From: Chitinophagaceae bacterium
GTDB lineage: Bacteria > Bacteroidota > Bacteroidia > Chitinophagales > Chitinophagaceae
Assembly: GCA_947381435.1 (NCBI GenBank)
Contig: CANCVE010000001.1
Span: forward strand, 1 to 64,000
Reading direction: 5' to 3'
Length of the DNA: 64,000 nt
The translations under genes were made by a program, and so were the position numbers. Positions 35,533 to 45,086 of this stretch are shown here, one piece after another. Every line of letters starts with the position of its first letter. The first letter of the stretch is position 1. The notes beneath the pieces were generated by a model, which made no database searches, was not told the origin of the DNA, and was given only the letters and a program-made list of their open reading frames with translations.

Positions 35533-35652
35533 CCATCGCAAACCCCTCTAGTTCACGACAATCACCTTATTGTGATGGTAGATTTTACGCCTGAAGGAAA
35601 GATGGTAGTTGCCAAAAAACAACCTTTTGTTGATGGTCTTAAATACGAATGA
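35533..35652 (+). pseudogene. C-terminal remnant of an unidentified gene
   Basis: After an in-frame stop at 35530-35532, 39 codons stay open and read like a real protein end (HDNHLIVMVDFTPEGKMVV, then AKKQPFVDGLKYE, stop TGA). No start codon or RBS accounts for it. It ends 19 bp before the GH43 start, exactly at the right edge of the TetR/VapBC segment. It is probably what is left of a gene of the saccharide cluster that was cut by the insertion. The parent family is not recognised. Confidence 0.45.
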
Positions 35653-35671
35653 TATAAATAAACAATAATAA

Positions 35672-36694
35672 ATGAAACTTATCTTTCACATTGGTATTCT
35701 CTTTTTTGGGATTGTTATTTCTGTAGATGCGCAACCATCACAAGCCACTAAGACTTTTGAAAATAATGGATTGAAAGGTCAACTTGCAGTACATGATCCC
35801 GTGATGATAAAACAGGGGGATACCTACTATGTTTTTTCTACGGGTATGGCTATTAAGACATCGAAGGATAGGATTAACTGGATGTATTCGGGTAGTGTCT
35901 TTGGAAAGGACAGTATCAAATTTGATTGGTGGAAGAATGATATACCCGATAAGATTGGTTTATGGGCACCAGATATTCATTACAGTAATGGCAAATATAA
36001 TTTGTATTACTCTGTTTCTGCATGGATGAACTTTAATTCTAGCATTGGCTATGCTACAAATACCACTCTTGACTTTAACGACCCCAACTATAAATGGATT
36101 GATGAAGGGCAGGTTATTGGTGTGAAGAATGGTGGCGAAGGCGTGAACTGTATTGATCCCAATATTTTTATTGATTCTGATGGTAAAAAATACTTGTTAT
36201 ATGGCTCATACAGAGCTGGGTTGCGATTAGTGGAACTAGATTATAAAACTGGGAAATTAAAAACTGATAAGCCAGAATTAACAACCATTACCACAGCTTT
36301 GGGCGAAGGCGCATTTCTGATTAAGAATGCAGATTATTACTACATATTTGCTTCAAGGGGTAGGTGTTGCGCAGGTAATAATAGTACCTACCAAATTGTG
36401 ATTGGACGTTCTAAAAATATAAAAGGCCCCTATTTAACCAAAGAAGGTGAAAGCTGGGTTGATAATAAATACACTGTGTTTTTGGCAGGCGATTCAACTG
36501 AACCTGGCCGTGGACACAATGGTTTTTTTACAGAACACGATACAACCTTTATTGTTTATCACGCCTATACCCGTAGGTTTAACGGAGCATCGTTGCTAAA
36601 CATTAAACCAATGTATGTTGATGAAGCTGGCTGGCCTACAATGGATACTACTAAAACTCTGTTTAAAAGAGAAGAATCCTTTCAGGAAAAATAA
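35672..36694 (+). CDS. GH43-type arabinanase/arabinosidase
   Basis: A 340-aa secreted five-bladed beta-propeller hydrolase. A signal peptide (to residue 20, VDAQ) is followed by VHDPVMIKQGDTYYVFSTG with the catalytic base D42, the central GVNCIDPNIFIDSDGK with the pKa-modulating Asp, and LGEGAFLI with the acid Glu. WAPDIHYSNGKYNLYYS is typical of endo-1,5-alpha-L-arabinanases. RCCAGNNSTYQIVIGRS also matches arabinan-active subgroups. It would act on arabinan side chains of rhamnogalacturonan-I. It is the first intact saccharide gene after the inserted segment. Confidence 0.9.
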   Translation: MKLIFHIGILFFGIVISVDAQPSQATKTFENNGLKGQLAVHDPVMIKQGDTYYVFSTGMAIKTSKDRINWMYSGSVFGKDSIKFDWWKNDIPDKIGLWAPDIHYSNGKYNLYYSVSAWMNFNSSIGYATNTTLDFNDPNYKWIDEGQVIGVKNGGEGVNCIDPNIFIDSDGKKYLLYGSYRAGLRLVELDYKTGKLKTDKPELTTITTALGEGAFLIKNADYYYIFASRGRCCAGNNSTYQIVIGRSKNIKGPYLTKEGESWVDNKYTVFLAGDSTEPGRGHNGFFTEHDTTFIVYHAYTRRFNGASLLNIKPMYVDEAGWPTMDTTKTLFKREESFQEK

Positions 36695-36875
36695 GGCAAT
36701 TGGTGATTAAATTTTATTTAATCATTAAACTAAATAATGATGACCATGTCAAGAAGCAATATTCTTGAAAACGAATAAGCCTGTTGTGATAGAATCTTGT
36801 ACGCCTAGTTAATATTTGAAAATAGAAGTTTACAGATGGAGATTTGATTGAATATAATTGTTTAAAAATTGCGTA

Positions 36876-38438
36876 ATGAAATATATAAAAACAGGTATTA
36901 TTGCTTGTATTGTTACCTTACAACTCCATGCCACTGCACAGGATAGTACTGCCACAGTTCCTTTTAAGCAGCCAACTCCCCCACGTGTTACTATTAAGTT
37001 GCCAAATGGTAGGGCAGCTGATATACCTAAAGGACCTTACAAAGCCTCATGGGAGTCTATAAAAGACAACTATAGCATACCAGAATGGTTTCAAGATGCT
37101 AAGTTTGGTATTTTCATGCACTTTGGTGTATATACTGTTGCTGCCCATGCTAGCGAGTGGTATCCTCGGCACATGTATAGTAATGGCGGTGTACAAAAAT
37201 GGCACGAAGAACACTTTGGCAAAGTAGATAGTTTTGGCTATAAAGACTTGATTCCATTGTTTAAGGCAGAAAGTTTTAATGCTACCGATTGGGCGGAACT
37301 TTTTAAAAAATCTGGGGCTAAATATATTGTCCCAACTGCCGAACACCATGATGGTTTTGCCATGTATGATAGTAAACTCACTAAATGGAATGCCAAGAAC
37401 ATGGGGCCACATAAGGATATTATTGGCGAATTATCCGAGGCTGTCCGTAAACAAGGGTTGAAGTTTGGTGTATCCAATCATCGGATGGAGAATTGGGATT
37501 TTATGTTTCCGATGTTAAAAACAAAGACCGATTTGTTCGACCCTAAGTATGCCGACTTTTATGGTCCACCACAATTGCCACCTGTACGTAAAGCCCCTAA
37601 AGCTGGCGAAGAAGTAATAGAAGATCAGAATGATGCGCCACAAAGCAAGGCATTCTTAGAAGAGTGGTTGGCTCGTTGCCAAGAATTGGTAGATAAATAC
37701 AAGCCCGATATTTTTTGGTTTGATAATGGTGTCAATAGCCGTAAACTCGATTCTATCAAGCTTCGTTTTGCCGCTTATTACTATAATCGTGCTGCACAGT
37801 GGGGCAAAGCTGTTTCAATAAGTACTAAGAGCGATGCGTATTTGTATGGCAGTATCAGAGATTTTGAACGTCAGGGAAGAGCGCCTAAAACATTGACTGA
37901 TTATATATGGGAAGTTGATGACCCAATAGGAGAGAAGTTTGGTTATGTAGAAGGGATGAAGTTGCAAAACTCAGCTGGAATCATCAGGAAGTTGATAGAT
38001 AATGTAAGCCATAATGGTAACTACCTATTAAACATTTCGCCAAAGTCTGATGGCACAATACCTGTAGAACAGCAAAAGATATTGTTAGATATTGGTAAAT
38101 GGTTGCAAACCAATGGTGAGGCCATTTATGGTACAAGAGCATGGAAAATAAGCGGTGAGGATAATCCTAACAAATACCAGCCAAAACAACCTGGTTATCG
38201 CTTTACCACAAAAAGAAATACGCTATATGCCATTGCTTTGGGCTGGCCAGAAAAGCAAGCTATCATTGCTTCTTTGGCAAAAGATTCAGTAAACGGAAAG
38301 GTAGAGAGTGTAACTTTATTGGGCTATAATGGCAAACTCAATTTTACACAAGATAATGAAGGCCTAAAGATTGACTTGCCTTCTACAATTGGTCAGGTGG
38401 CTTATTCCTTTAAAATTGAAGGTTTAAAGTTGAAGTAA
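36876..38438 (+). CDS. GH29-type alpha-L-fucosidase
   Basis: A 520-aa secreted enzyme. The start is ATG 36876 (MKYIKTGIIACIV... signal, cut near TAQ); the frame before it opens with TTG. GH29 landmarks: FGIFMHFGVYTVAAHASEWY, SGAKYIVPTAEHHDGFAMYDS, LKFGVSNHRMENWDF, and KPDIFWFDNG, in which the Asp is the expected nucleophile. VSHNGNYLLNISPKSDGTIP closes the barrel, and a C-terminal beta-sandwich follows. The position between GH43 and PL4 suggests removal of fucose from pectic or arabinogalactan side chains; alpha-L-galactosidase activity, also known in the family, cannot be excluded. A clear terminator follows. Confidence 0.9.
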   Translation: MKYIKTGIIACIVTLQLHATAQDSTATVPFKQPTPPRVTIKLPNGRAADIPKGPYKASWESIKDNYSIPEWFQDAKFGIFMHFGVYTVAAHASEWYPRHMYSNGGVQKWHEEHFGKVDSFGYKDLIPLFKAESFNATDWAELFKKSGAKYIVPTAEHHDGFAMYDSKLTKWNAKNMGPHKDIIGELSEAVRKQGLKFGVSNHRMENWDFMFPMLKTKTDLFDPKYADFYGPPQLPPVRKAPKAGEEVIEDQNDAPQSKAFLEEWLARCQELVDKYKPDIFWFDNGVNSRKLDSIKLRFAAYYYNRAAQWGKAVSISTKSDAYLYGSIRDFERQGRAPKTLTDYIWEVDDPIGEKFGYVEGMKLQNSAGIIRKLIDNVSHNGNYLLNISPKSDGTIPVEQQKILLDIGKWLQTNGEAIYGTRAWKISGEDNPNKYQPKQPGYRFTTKRNTLYAIALGWPEKQAIIASLAKDSVNGKVESVTLLGYNGKLNFTQDNEGLKIDLPSTIGQVAYSFKIEGLKLK

Positions 38439-38462
38439 TAACTATAAGGGTATGTTTTAAAT

Positions 38463-38505
38463 AAAGGCTACAAACTGGTTCATATCAGTTTGTAGCCTTT
38501 TTTAT
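38463..38505 (+). terminator. Rho-independent terminator after GH29
   Basis: AAAGGCTACAAACTG (38463-38477) pairs with 38486-38500 and is followed by TTTATTT. It shares the core GGCTACAAACTG with the terminator after GH106. Confidence 0.85.
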
Positions 38506-38509
38506 TTAC

Positions 38510-38605
38510 TTAGCTAGTCCAGATGTTCCCAAAATAATTCAGCTATTCAAGATGTTTCAAGGCTGTTCGTTGATGTTAAGCGAAGCGCATCACGAACAAC
38601 AATGA
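38510..38605. repeat. Degenerate copy of the dispersed hairpin block
   Basis: Contains TAGCTAGTCCAGATGTTC, CAGCTATTC and the CTGTTCGTTGATGTTAAGCG / GCATCACGAACAAC hairpin, as at about 34.76 and 24.44 kb. The covarying 15-nt hairpin itself is missing here. Confidence 0.65.
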
Positions 38606-38710
38606 ATGAGAAACTTCTAAAATTCTGGTTAAAAAACATAATTAGATAGCAAAGGCAGAATGTACCATAATAATTTTTTCACTAAATTGCTACAATAATT
38701 TCGGGTTCAT

Positions 38711-38788
38711 AAAAGATTTTCGCTTTTAAGACGCATTGATATGCGTCTCTACATTCGCAACATAATTTATAAAGCGAAAAACTTTTAT
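38711..38788. repeat. AGACGCAT palindrome, copy 2, inside a larger imperfect dyad
   Basis: AGACGCAT-TGAT-ATGCGTCT (38729-38748) is the variant of the element at 28696. Outside it, AAAAGATTTTCGCTTTTA (38711-38728) is roughly complementary to TAAAGCGAAAAACTTTTA (38771-38788). It lies upstream of the small membrane-protein gene, so it may affect its expression. Confidence 0.6.
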
Positions 38789-38807
38789 GCGCCCATAATT
38801 TCGCACA

Positions 38808-39053
38808 ATGACCCTAATTGATTGGATAGGTTTTATTGGCGTAACAATTTTGTTGGTTGCCTATTTTTTAAACCTTTTAGATATTGTAAAAAAAGATGGA
38901 TTAACCTATTTATTTCTAAACTTAATAGGTGCAGGAGTGGCTTGTTTGGCGTCTGTGCTTTTAAAGTATCTTCCATTTATCATACTCGAAAGTAGTTGGA
39001 CATTTGTTTCTGCCATCGGGATTTTCAATTATTTCAAAAGGACTATAAAATGA
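38808..39053 (+). CDS. Small membrane protein, CBU_0592-like
   Basis: An 81-aa protein with three hydrophobic helices (WIGFIGVTILLVAYFLNLL, YLFLNLIGAGVACLASVLL and SWTFVSAIGIFNYF). The pattern 'DWIGxxGVxxLLxAYFLN...LNxxGA...SxxWxxxxxxG' is that of the CBU_0592 family, small membrane proteins of unknown function. TAATTTCGCA close before the ATG resembles a -7 box but would give a nearly leaderless mRNA. It overlaps the ACT-domain gene by 4 bp (ATGA), so the two are translationally coupled. Confidence 0.75.
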   Translation: MTLIDWIGFIGVTILLVAYFLNLLDIVKKDGLTYLFLNLIGAGVACLASVLLKYLPFIILESSWTFVSAIGIFNYFKRTIK

Positions 39054-39442
39054 CGGGGGAAGTAAACTTAGACATATTATTGAAGACAATGAAGCCCAAG
39101 TTGAATGAGGGAGAATTTGTTTTTTGTACGATTAATGATTTGTCGGCTGTTGGGGTGGATGACGTATTAATGTTTTTTAAAGAGTCAGAAGCTATCACAA
39201 TCATTGTAAAAAAGGAATTGGCAGACACCTTGAGGCTTGAATATTCGTTTATTTCTTCTTGGATCACACTTACAGTACATTCTTCTCTTGAAGCAATAGG
39301 GTTAACAGCCGCATTTTCAAAAGCTCTTTCCAACAATGGAATAAGTTGTAATGTTATTGCAGCCTTTTATTATGACCATATTTTTGTTGACAAAAGAGAC
39401 GCCGAAAAAGCAATGGAAGTTTTAAGCAAGTTGTCTGAATAA
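39050..39442 (+). CDS. ACT-domain protein
   Basis: A 130-aa cytosolic protein. The start is the ATG at 39050, overlapping the stop of the preceding gene; an upstream in-frame ATG inside that gene is rejected. Two ACT-like halves are visible: GEFVFCTINDL with VLMFFKESEAITIIVKKE, and WITLTVHSSLEAIGLTAAFSK with ISCNVIAAFYYDHIFV. This matches small stand-alone ACT_7-type proteins that bind amino acids or related ligands. The link to the membrane protein suggests a small sensing pair with no evident tie to pectin use. Confidence 0.8.
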   Translation: MTGEVNLDILLKTMKPKLNEGEFVFCTINDLSAVGVDDVLMFFKESEAITIIVKKELADTLRLEYSFISSWITLTVHSSLEAIGLTAAFSKALSNNGISCNVIAAFYYDHIFVDKRDAEKAMEVLSKLSE

Positions 39443-39646
39443 AGCAACATTATGCTAATTCCTTAGTATTACCGAAATTGAATAATTATTTCGTTCCTGA
39501 TAGTCATTATTATACTTTTATAGCAAATAGTAAAAAAATATTCTTTCCAAATTAAACCAAATAGTCACTCCATAATCTATTGGTTTTATATCAAGACTAA
39601 GGTAACTGTTATGCAGAATCTTTGTCTCTACTTAACGCTAAAAAAC

Positions 39647-41488
39647 ATGATTGTGCGCTTACAAAAGTCTTTTCTATTTTCTTTTTTAATTATTTTCCAA
39701 GTATTTGGTTACTGTTTTGCAAATAAGTCTGTAGACAGTATGCTTGTAATTGGAGCTGATAACATAATACTCAGCAATGGTATTGTTACAGCAACGATAG
39801 CTAAAAAAAGTGCACACATAATAAGCTATAAGTTTAAAGGCGAAGAATTTGCAAGGGATGGGTATTACAGCATGGATGGCGGCAAAAGTTATTCGCAACC
39901 CAAAAACTGCGTGGTAACTATAAAAACAAATACGAAAAACTTGGTTGATGTTGTTTTTACAAGCTTATGGCAACCCTCTTACAGAAAGCAGGCGGTAGAT
40001 ATTGAATGTCATTATGTAATAGAAAGAGGTAATGCTGGCATTTATTGTTATGCTATTTTACGTCACCAAGCTAATTATCCTAAAACAGGAGTAGGGGAGT
40101 GGCGTTATGTTTTTAAAGTACCGAAAGATGAATTTAATCATATAGTAATAGACTCTTTACGTAATATGGACTTGCCTAGTTCGGAGGATTTTGCTAAAGC
40201 AGAAAGAACGAGCATTCCAGAATCTGTTAAAATCACAACTGGTAAACGTGCTGGTAGCTACGAGTGTAAATATAGTTATAGTGTAGAGTACTATAAATTA
40301 GGTGTTTATGGACAAACAAACACTGATAAAAACATAGGAAGCTGGATTGTTCTTGGAGGATATGATTACCTGAATGATGGACCAACAAAGGCTGATCTTA
40401 ATGCAGCCGCTGGTGGAAATTTAATTCACTTTGGGCGAAACCATTACCAAGGAAGCGGTATCTCTTTGGAGGAAGGAGAGGAGTGGAGTAAAGTATTTGG
40501 ACCATTTCTTTTGTATGCTAATGCAGATAAAGGTGGAACAAGTGCCTTATGGAAAGATGCTCTAAAAAAGGTATCTGACGAAAAAGCCAAGTGGCCATAT
40601 AAATGGATTACAGATATTAAAGAATATCCAACTGAATCGGAAAGAGGAAGCGTAAGTGGAGTATTTTCCATAAAAGATGCTTTTAAACCAGATGTTAAAG
40701 GTGGTAATGCGTGGATTGGTTTGATAGATTCGAGTGTGGCAAATTGGGAGTTTGATTCAAAGAACTACCAATATTGGGTTAAAACAGATAAGAACGGCAA
40801 GTTTACTATCGATAATGTACGTCCAGGACATTATACTTTACATGCCTTTAGTGATGGAGAAGTGAATGAATATGCCCAAAAAGATATAGAAGTTACTAAG
40901 GGTGATAAAAAGAATATAGGTAAACTAATCTGGACAATAGATCGTACAAAAGGAAAGCTTTTATGGGAGATTGGTGTGCCTGATAGAACTGCTGCTGAGT
41001 TTAATTTTGGTAAGGAATACTGGCAATCTTTTATTTGGAAAACTTATTGTCCTGCAACACCGAACCCATTGGTGTACACAGTTGGAAAAAGTGATTGGCA
41101 TAACGATTGGAACTATTCTCAAAGCTCTTACTGGATAAATGATTCATCTTATAAAGCGTGGCCTTGGAAAATAAATTTTAATGTTGATAAACTTGCTACC
41201 CAAGGCGATGCTACTTTAACCATTGCATTTGCTGCTGCGGAAAGAAGTAGATTGAATATTTATGTAAATGATGATAAAAAGCCTTTTAATACTTGTTCTC
41301 CACCTATTTCTGGTGGAAATACCTTGGTGCGTCAAGGAGTACATGCAAAATATAGTACATACACTTTAAAGATACCAGTATCCAAACTAAAGCTAGGTGA
41401 AAATAACATTTCGCTTATTACGAACAATGGCAGAAGTAGGGTAGAGCATATTATGTACGATTATATTAGTTTGGAAGTGCCTCAATAA
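39647..41488 (+). CDS. Rhamnogalacturonan lyase (PL4-like)
   Basis: A 613-aa secreted lyase. ATG 39647 is preferred because a signal peptide begins there (QKSFLFSFLIIFQVFGYCF); an earlier ATG at 39611 adds 12 residues. Domain I (about 35-300) is a beta-supersandwich opening with IILSNGIVTATIAKKSAHI. Domain II (about 330-420) is FnIII-like and begins RGSVSGVFSIKD, with IDNVRPGHYTLHAFSDG. Domain III (about 440-610) is a carbohydrate-binding jelly roll with IGVPDRTAAEFN and NNGRSRVEHIMYDYI. This three-domain order is that of PL4 rhamnogalacturonan lyases, which cut the Rha-GalA backbone by beta-elimination. It complements the acetylesterase and GH106. Confidence 0.85.
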   Translation: MIVRLQKSFLFSFLIIFQVFGYCFANKSVDSMLVIGADNIILSNGIVTATIAKKSAHIISYKFKGEEFARDGYYSMDGGKSYSQPKNCVVTIKTNTKNLVDVVFTSLWQPSYRKQAVDIECHYVIERGNAGIYCYAILRHQANYPKTGVGEWRYVFKVPKDEFNHIVIDSLRNMDLPSSEDFAKAERTSIPESVKITTGKRAGSYECKYSYSVEYYKLGVYGQTNTDKNIGSWIVLGGYDYLNDGPTKADLNAAAGGNLIHFGRNHYQGSGISLEEGEEWSKVFGPFLLYANADKGGTSALWKDALKKVSDEKAKWPYKWITDIKEYPTESERGSVSGVFSIKDAFKPDVKGGNAWIGLIDSSVANWEFDSKNYQYWVKTDKNGKFTIDNVRPGHYTLHAFSDGEVNEYAQKDIEVTKGDKKNIGKLIWTIDRTKGKLLWEIGVPDRTAAEFNFGKEYWQSFIWKTYCPATPNPLVYTVGKSDWHNDWNYSQSSYWINDSSYKAWPWKINFNVDKLATQGDATLTIAFAAAERSRLNIYVNDDKKPFNTCSPPISGGNTLVRQGVHAKYSTYTLKIPVSKLKLGENNISLITNNGRSRVEHIMYDYISLEVPQ

Positions 41489-41606
41489 ACAAACTTTTCC
41501 TTGTTTGAGAAGTTAATGTGTTATGAATACTATTAGACATACCTATATAGGGAGTAAATAAAATATATTGTAAACCTTTTTTATTATACAACAACTATTT
41601 GCTTAA

Positions 41607-44600
41607 ATGAAAAACAATAAACAGGCTATTATCCTTAATCACCTTATTCTTGCCGTTTTGCTTTTTGGTATAAATTCAATGGCTGTTTCGCAAAAGGATA
41701 CTGGTTGGTGGCATGGTAAAGAAAGAACCATTCATTATACCCCACAAGGTGAAGATTTTGTTTGTACCAATGGAAAGCACAAGTTCAACAGAGCTTTGTA
41801 TGGCACTAATACTGCCTTTAGGGTGGAGGCTGGAGACTTGCCAGAGTTTTCTATGTATATGCCGGGAATGGGGGGCAACTTTCAATTGGGAATAATTAGT
41901 AACAATAGTAGTAAATGGGTAACTAAAGCAAGTAGTATTAAGGCTATTTATCGCCCCGGTTCTATGCTATATGAAGTGAGGGATAGTTTGTTGGGCAATG
42001 GTGTATTGCATTTAACCATCCTTGCATTGGCTGATGCCGAGGGAATGATTGTTGAAGCTAAGTTTACAGATGATACAAAGCCAGTAAAACTGTGTTGGGT
42101 ATATGGTGGAGCTTCGGGAAAAAGATTTGGTAGGGATGGTGATTTGGGGGCCGATCCAATAAACTCTTTTTATTTGCAACCTACTTATTGTGCAGATAAT
42201 TCATTCAAGCTTACAAATAACACTTTTTCACTACAATACGGTTCTGGAAAGGTATTATCAGAGTCTGAACGTTACGAAATTCAACAGCCTAATAAACCTG
42301 CACCACAAGGAGAGAAGCAAAAGGGTAAACAGATAAATGGGGTGTTCCCAATTTCATCTGTTTTATCATTGGCTGATGCTACTGCATTAAATAAACCACT
42401 AGACGTGCAAGCTTCAAGTGCTAAGAGTGCGCCTATAATATTCGGAAAAACAGACGTTGAAACAAATAAACCCTACTATTTTCAAATACAGAATGCAGAA
42501 AGTAATTCATTGCCCGATTATGCAAGTCTGCCTACTGTTTTCGCCAAAGCGGAAGAGGCGAGAAAGTCTATTGCCAATAGGGTAAAAGTAAATACGCCCG
42601 ATGCTTACATTAATACACTTGGCGGAGCATTAAGTATTGCTGCCGATGCTATTTGGGAGAGTCCTACGTTTATGCATGGAGCAGTGGCTTGGCGGATGCG
42701 ATTGAATGCTTGGCGTGGACCTTATGTTGCCGATCCACTGGGTTGGCATGATAGGGCAAGATTACATTTTAGTAGTTATGCCAAATCACAAGTGCTGAGT
42801 CCTTTAAGTGGTCCTGTGGTGGCAGATACTGCTTTAAACCTATCAAGGCAATTGGAAAAGATGGGTACTTCCATGTTTAGTAGTGGATATATATGCCGCA
42901 ATCCTGATGGTGATATTCGACCACATCATTACGATATGAACTTAGTGTATATCGATCAGTTGCTTAACCATTTTAACTATACCGGAGATTTAACTTATGT
43001 AAAAGAAATGTGGCCAGTAATAGTTAGACATTTAGATTGGGAGAAAAGAAACTTTGATGCCGATGGCGATGGCTTGTATGATGCTTATGCAGCCATCTGG
43101 GCTAGCGATGCCTTACAATATAGTGGTGGAGGTGTTACTCATTCATCGGCTTATAACTACAGGGCAAACAGAACTGCTGCAGAGTTGGCTGTATTAATTG
43201 GCAAAGACCCAACTCCTTACGCTAAAGAAGCCGATAAGATATTTAAAGCAATGAATGACAATCTATGGTTGAAGGATAGGGGTTGGTTTGCAGAATATAA
43301 AGACAAGATGGGCTTACAATTGGTACATCCTTCTGCTGCTTTATGGTCAGTTTATCATACAATTGATGCTTATCTGCCTAATACGTTTCAATCTTATCAA
43401 ATGTTGCGATATGTAGATACGGAAATTCCTCATATCCCTGTTAAATCAAAAGGTTTTAGTAGTGACGGTTTTGTATTATCTACCACCAATTGGCAACCTT
43501 ACGAGTGGAGTTTGAACAATGTAGTTTTATCAGAAAACTTGCATACTGCTTTGGCATATTGGCAAGGCAACAGGAGTGAAGACGCTTATAAGCTTTGGCG
43601 TACTTCTTTGATTGAAAGCATGTTTTTAGGCACAACCCCTGGCAACTTTATTCAGATTGACTTTTATGATGCTACCCGCGGCGAATTGTATCGTGACTTT
43701 GCTGATGGTGTTGGCATGGCCGCAAGATCATTAACCGAGGGATTATTTGGTATTAATCCTGATGCACTACATAAAAAGTTAGTCATTAAACCTGGCTTTC
43801 CTGCAGAATGGAATTATGCTTCTATCAAAGTACCTGATATAAGTTTCGATTTTAAAAGAAGCGGCAACATTGACACTTATACAATCATTCCATCTTATTC
43901 AAAGAAACTTAATCTTCAATTGCAATTAAACGCAATAAAGGATGGAATTGCTTCAGTGAAAGTAAATGGCAAAGCAGTAAACTGGAAGTTTTTGGATGAT
44001 GCTGTTGAAACACCTGTATTAACTTTAGAATGTGGCTTGGCTGATGAATATAAGATAGAAGTAGTTTGGAAAGGAGAGACTTTAGACAAGCAAATGACAA
44101 TGAAAACCTATTCGCCTAATGAATTGCTTAAGTTTTCGTTGGAAAAAGGTAAACTTCTTTCAGTAAAAGACCCAGAAAATGCTTTGCGAAAGGTTGTTGT
44201 TGTAGGAGATGATTTTGATGGAACTATCAATGCTAGTGAAGGGAACAAAACTGTTTTTGCTCAGGTAAAACAAGGTGACTTTACTTGGTGGAAGCCTATA
44301 TGTTTTAAAGTTATTGCACCTAAAAAGAACTTAGTAAAGGTTGATGAAAAGGGCAGTTTCGAAAAGATTGATTTAACCACTTATTTCAATGATAAGGTAA
44401 CAAGCATTTTCAAGAATAAATATTTAAGCCCACGGCCTGCAACCACTACTTTACAATTACCAGTTCAAGGTATTGGCAGTTGGTGCTATAATATGGCTAT
44501 GGCAAATATTGATGATGAAGGTTTACGCAAACTAGCTGGTAACAAGAATGAAATTGTACTTCCCAACGCAGTTCCTTTTTCTACACCTTCAGATTCAAAT

Positions 44601-45086
44601 AAAAACAATATTATTTATACTTCACAATGGGATAATTATCCAAGGGAAGCAAGCATAAAACTAAATGGTAGTGCATCTCATGCCCATTTATTGATGGCAG
44701 GAAGTACAAATCCTATGCAAAGTAGAATAGAAAATGGATTAGTTATTGCAAAATACAAGGATGGTTCTGCCGATACATTAAAATTAGTCAATCCTGAGAA
44801 TTGGTGGCCTATCGAACAAGATTATTTGGATGATGGATATGCTTTTACCGTTGGGGCAACTAAACCTTTACGTGTTCATTTAAAAACAGGACTCATCACT
44901 AATAATTTTAATCATTTCACCAGCATCAAAGGATACACTACCCGAGCCATTGATGGTGGTGCAGCAATTGTATTAGATATGCCTTTGCAATCGTCTAAAA
45001 CATTGGAGAGTTTAACTGTAAAAACTCTTACCAATGATGTGGTGATTGGGTTAATGAGTGTAACTCTAGTGAGGCCTACACCCTAA
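41607..45086 (+). CDS. DUF4450 protein, six-hairpin glycosidase-like
   Basis: A 1159-aa secreted protein (signal to about residue 28, AVSQ). The N-terminal beta-sandwich (about 30-300, DTGWWHGKERTIHYTPQG and FNRALYGTNTAFRVEAGD) is characteristic of DUF4450. The middle (about 330-700) looks like an (alpha/alpha)6 barrel of six-hairpin glycosidases: WRMRLNAWRGPYVADPLGWHD, YTGDLTYVKEMWPVIVRHL, RNFDADGDGLYDAYAAIWA and TEGLFGINPDALHKKLVIKP. C-terminal beta domains follow. The acidic residues in DADGDGLYD resemble those of related barrels. Substrate is unknown; its place after PL4 suggests a pectic oligosaccharide. It is the last carbohydrate-active gene of the locus. Confidence 0.75.
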   Translation: MKNNKQAIILNHLILAVLLFGINSMAVSQKDTGWWHGKERTIHYTPQGEDFVCTNGKHKFNRALYGTNTAFRVEAGDLPEFSMYMPGMGGNFQLGIISNNSSKWVTKASSIKAIYRPGSMLYEVRDSLLGNGVLHLTILALADAEGMIVEAKFTDDTKPVKLCWVYGGASGKRFGRDGDLGADPINSFYLQPTYCADNSFKLTNNTFSLQYGSGKVLSESERYEIQQPNKPAPQGEKQKGKQINGVFPISSVLSLADATALNKPLDVQASSAKSAPIIFGKTDVETNKPYYFQIQNAESNSLPDYASLPTVFAKAEEARKSIANRVKVNTPDAYINTLGGALSIAADAIWESPTFMHGAVAWRMRLNAWRGPYVADPLGWHDRARLHFSSYAKSQVLSPLSGPVVADTALNLSRQLEKMGTSMFSSGYICRNPDGDIRPHHYDMNLVYIDQLLNHFNYTGDLTYVKEMWPVIVRHLDWEKRNFDADGDGLYDAYAAIWASDALQYSGGGVTHSSAYNYRANRTAAELAVLIGKDPTPYAKEADKIFKAMNDNLWLKDRGWFAEYKDKMGLQLVHPSAALWSVYHTIDAYLPNTFQSYQMLRYVDTEIPHIPVKSKGFSSDGFVLSTTNWQPYEWSLNNVVLSENLHTALAYWQGNRSEDAYKLWRTSLIESMFLGTTPGNFIQIDFYDATRGELYRDFADGVGMAARSLTEGLFGINPDALHKKLVIKPGFPAEWNYASIKVPDISFDFKRSGNIDTYTIIPSYSKKLNLQLQLNAIKDGIASVKVNGKAVNWKFLDDAVETPVLTLECGLADEYKIEVVWKGETLDKQMTMKTYSPNELLKFSLEKGKLLSVKDPENALRKVVVVGDDFDGTINASEGNKTVFAQVKQGDFTWWKPICFKVIAPKKNLVKVDEKGSFEKIDLTTYFNDKVTSIFKNKYLSPRPATTTLQLPVQGIGSWCYNMAMANIDDEGLRKLAGNKNEIVLPNAVPFSTPSDSNKNNIIYTSQWDNYPREASIKLNGSASHAHLLMAGSTNPMQSRIENGLVIAKYKDGSADTLKLVNPENWWPIEQDYLDDGYAFTVGATKPLRVHLKTGLITNNFNHFTSIKGYTTRAIDGGAAIVLDMPLQSSKTLESLTVKTLTNDVVIGLMSVTLVRPTP

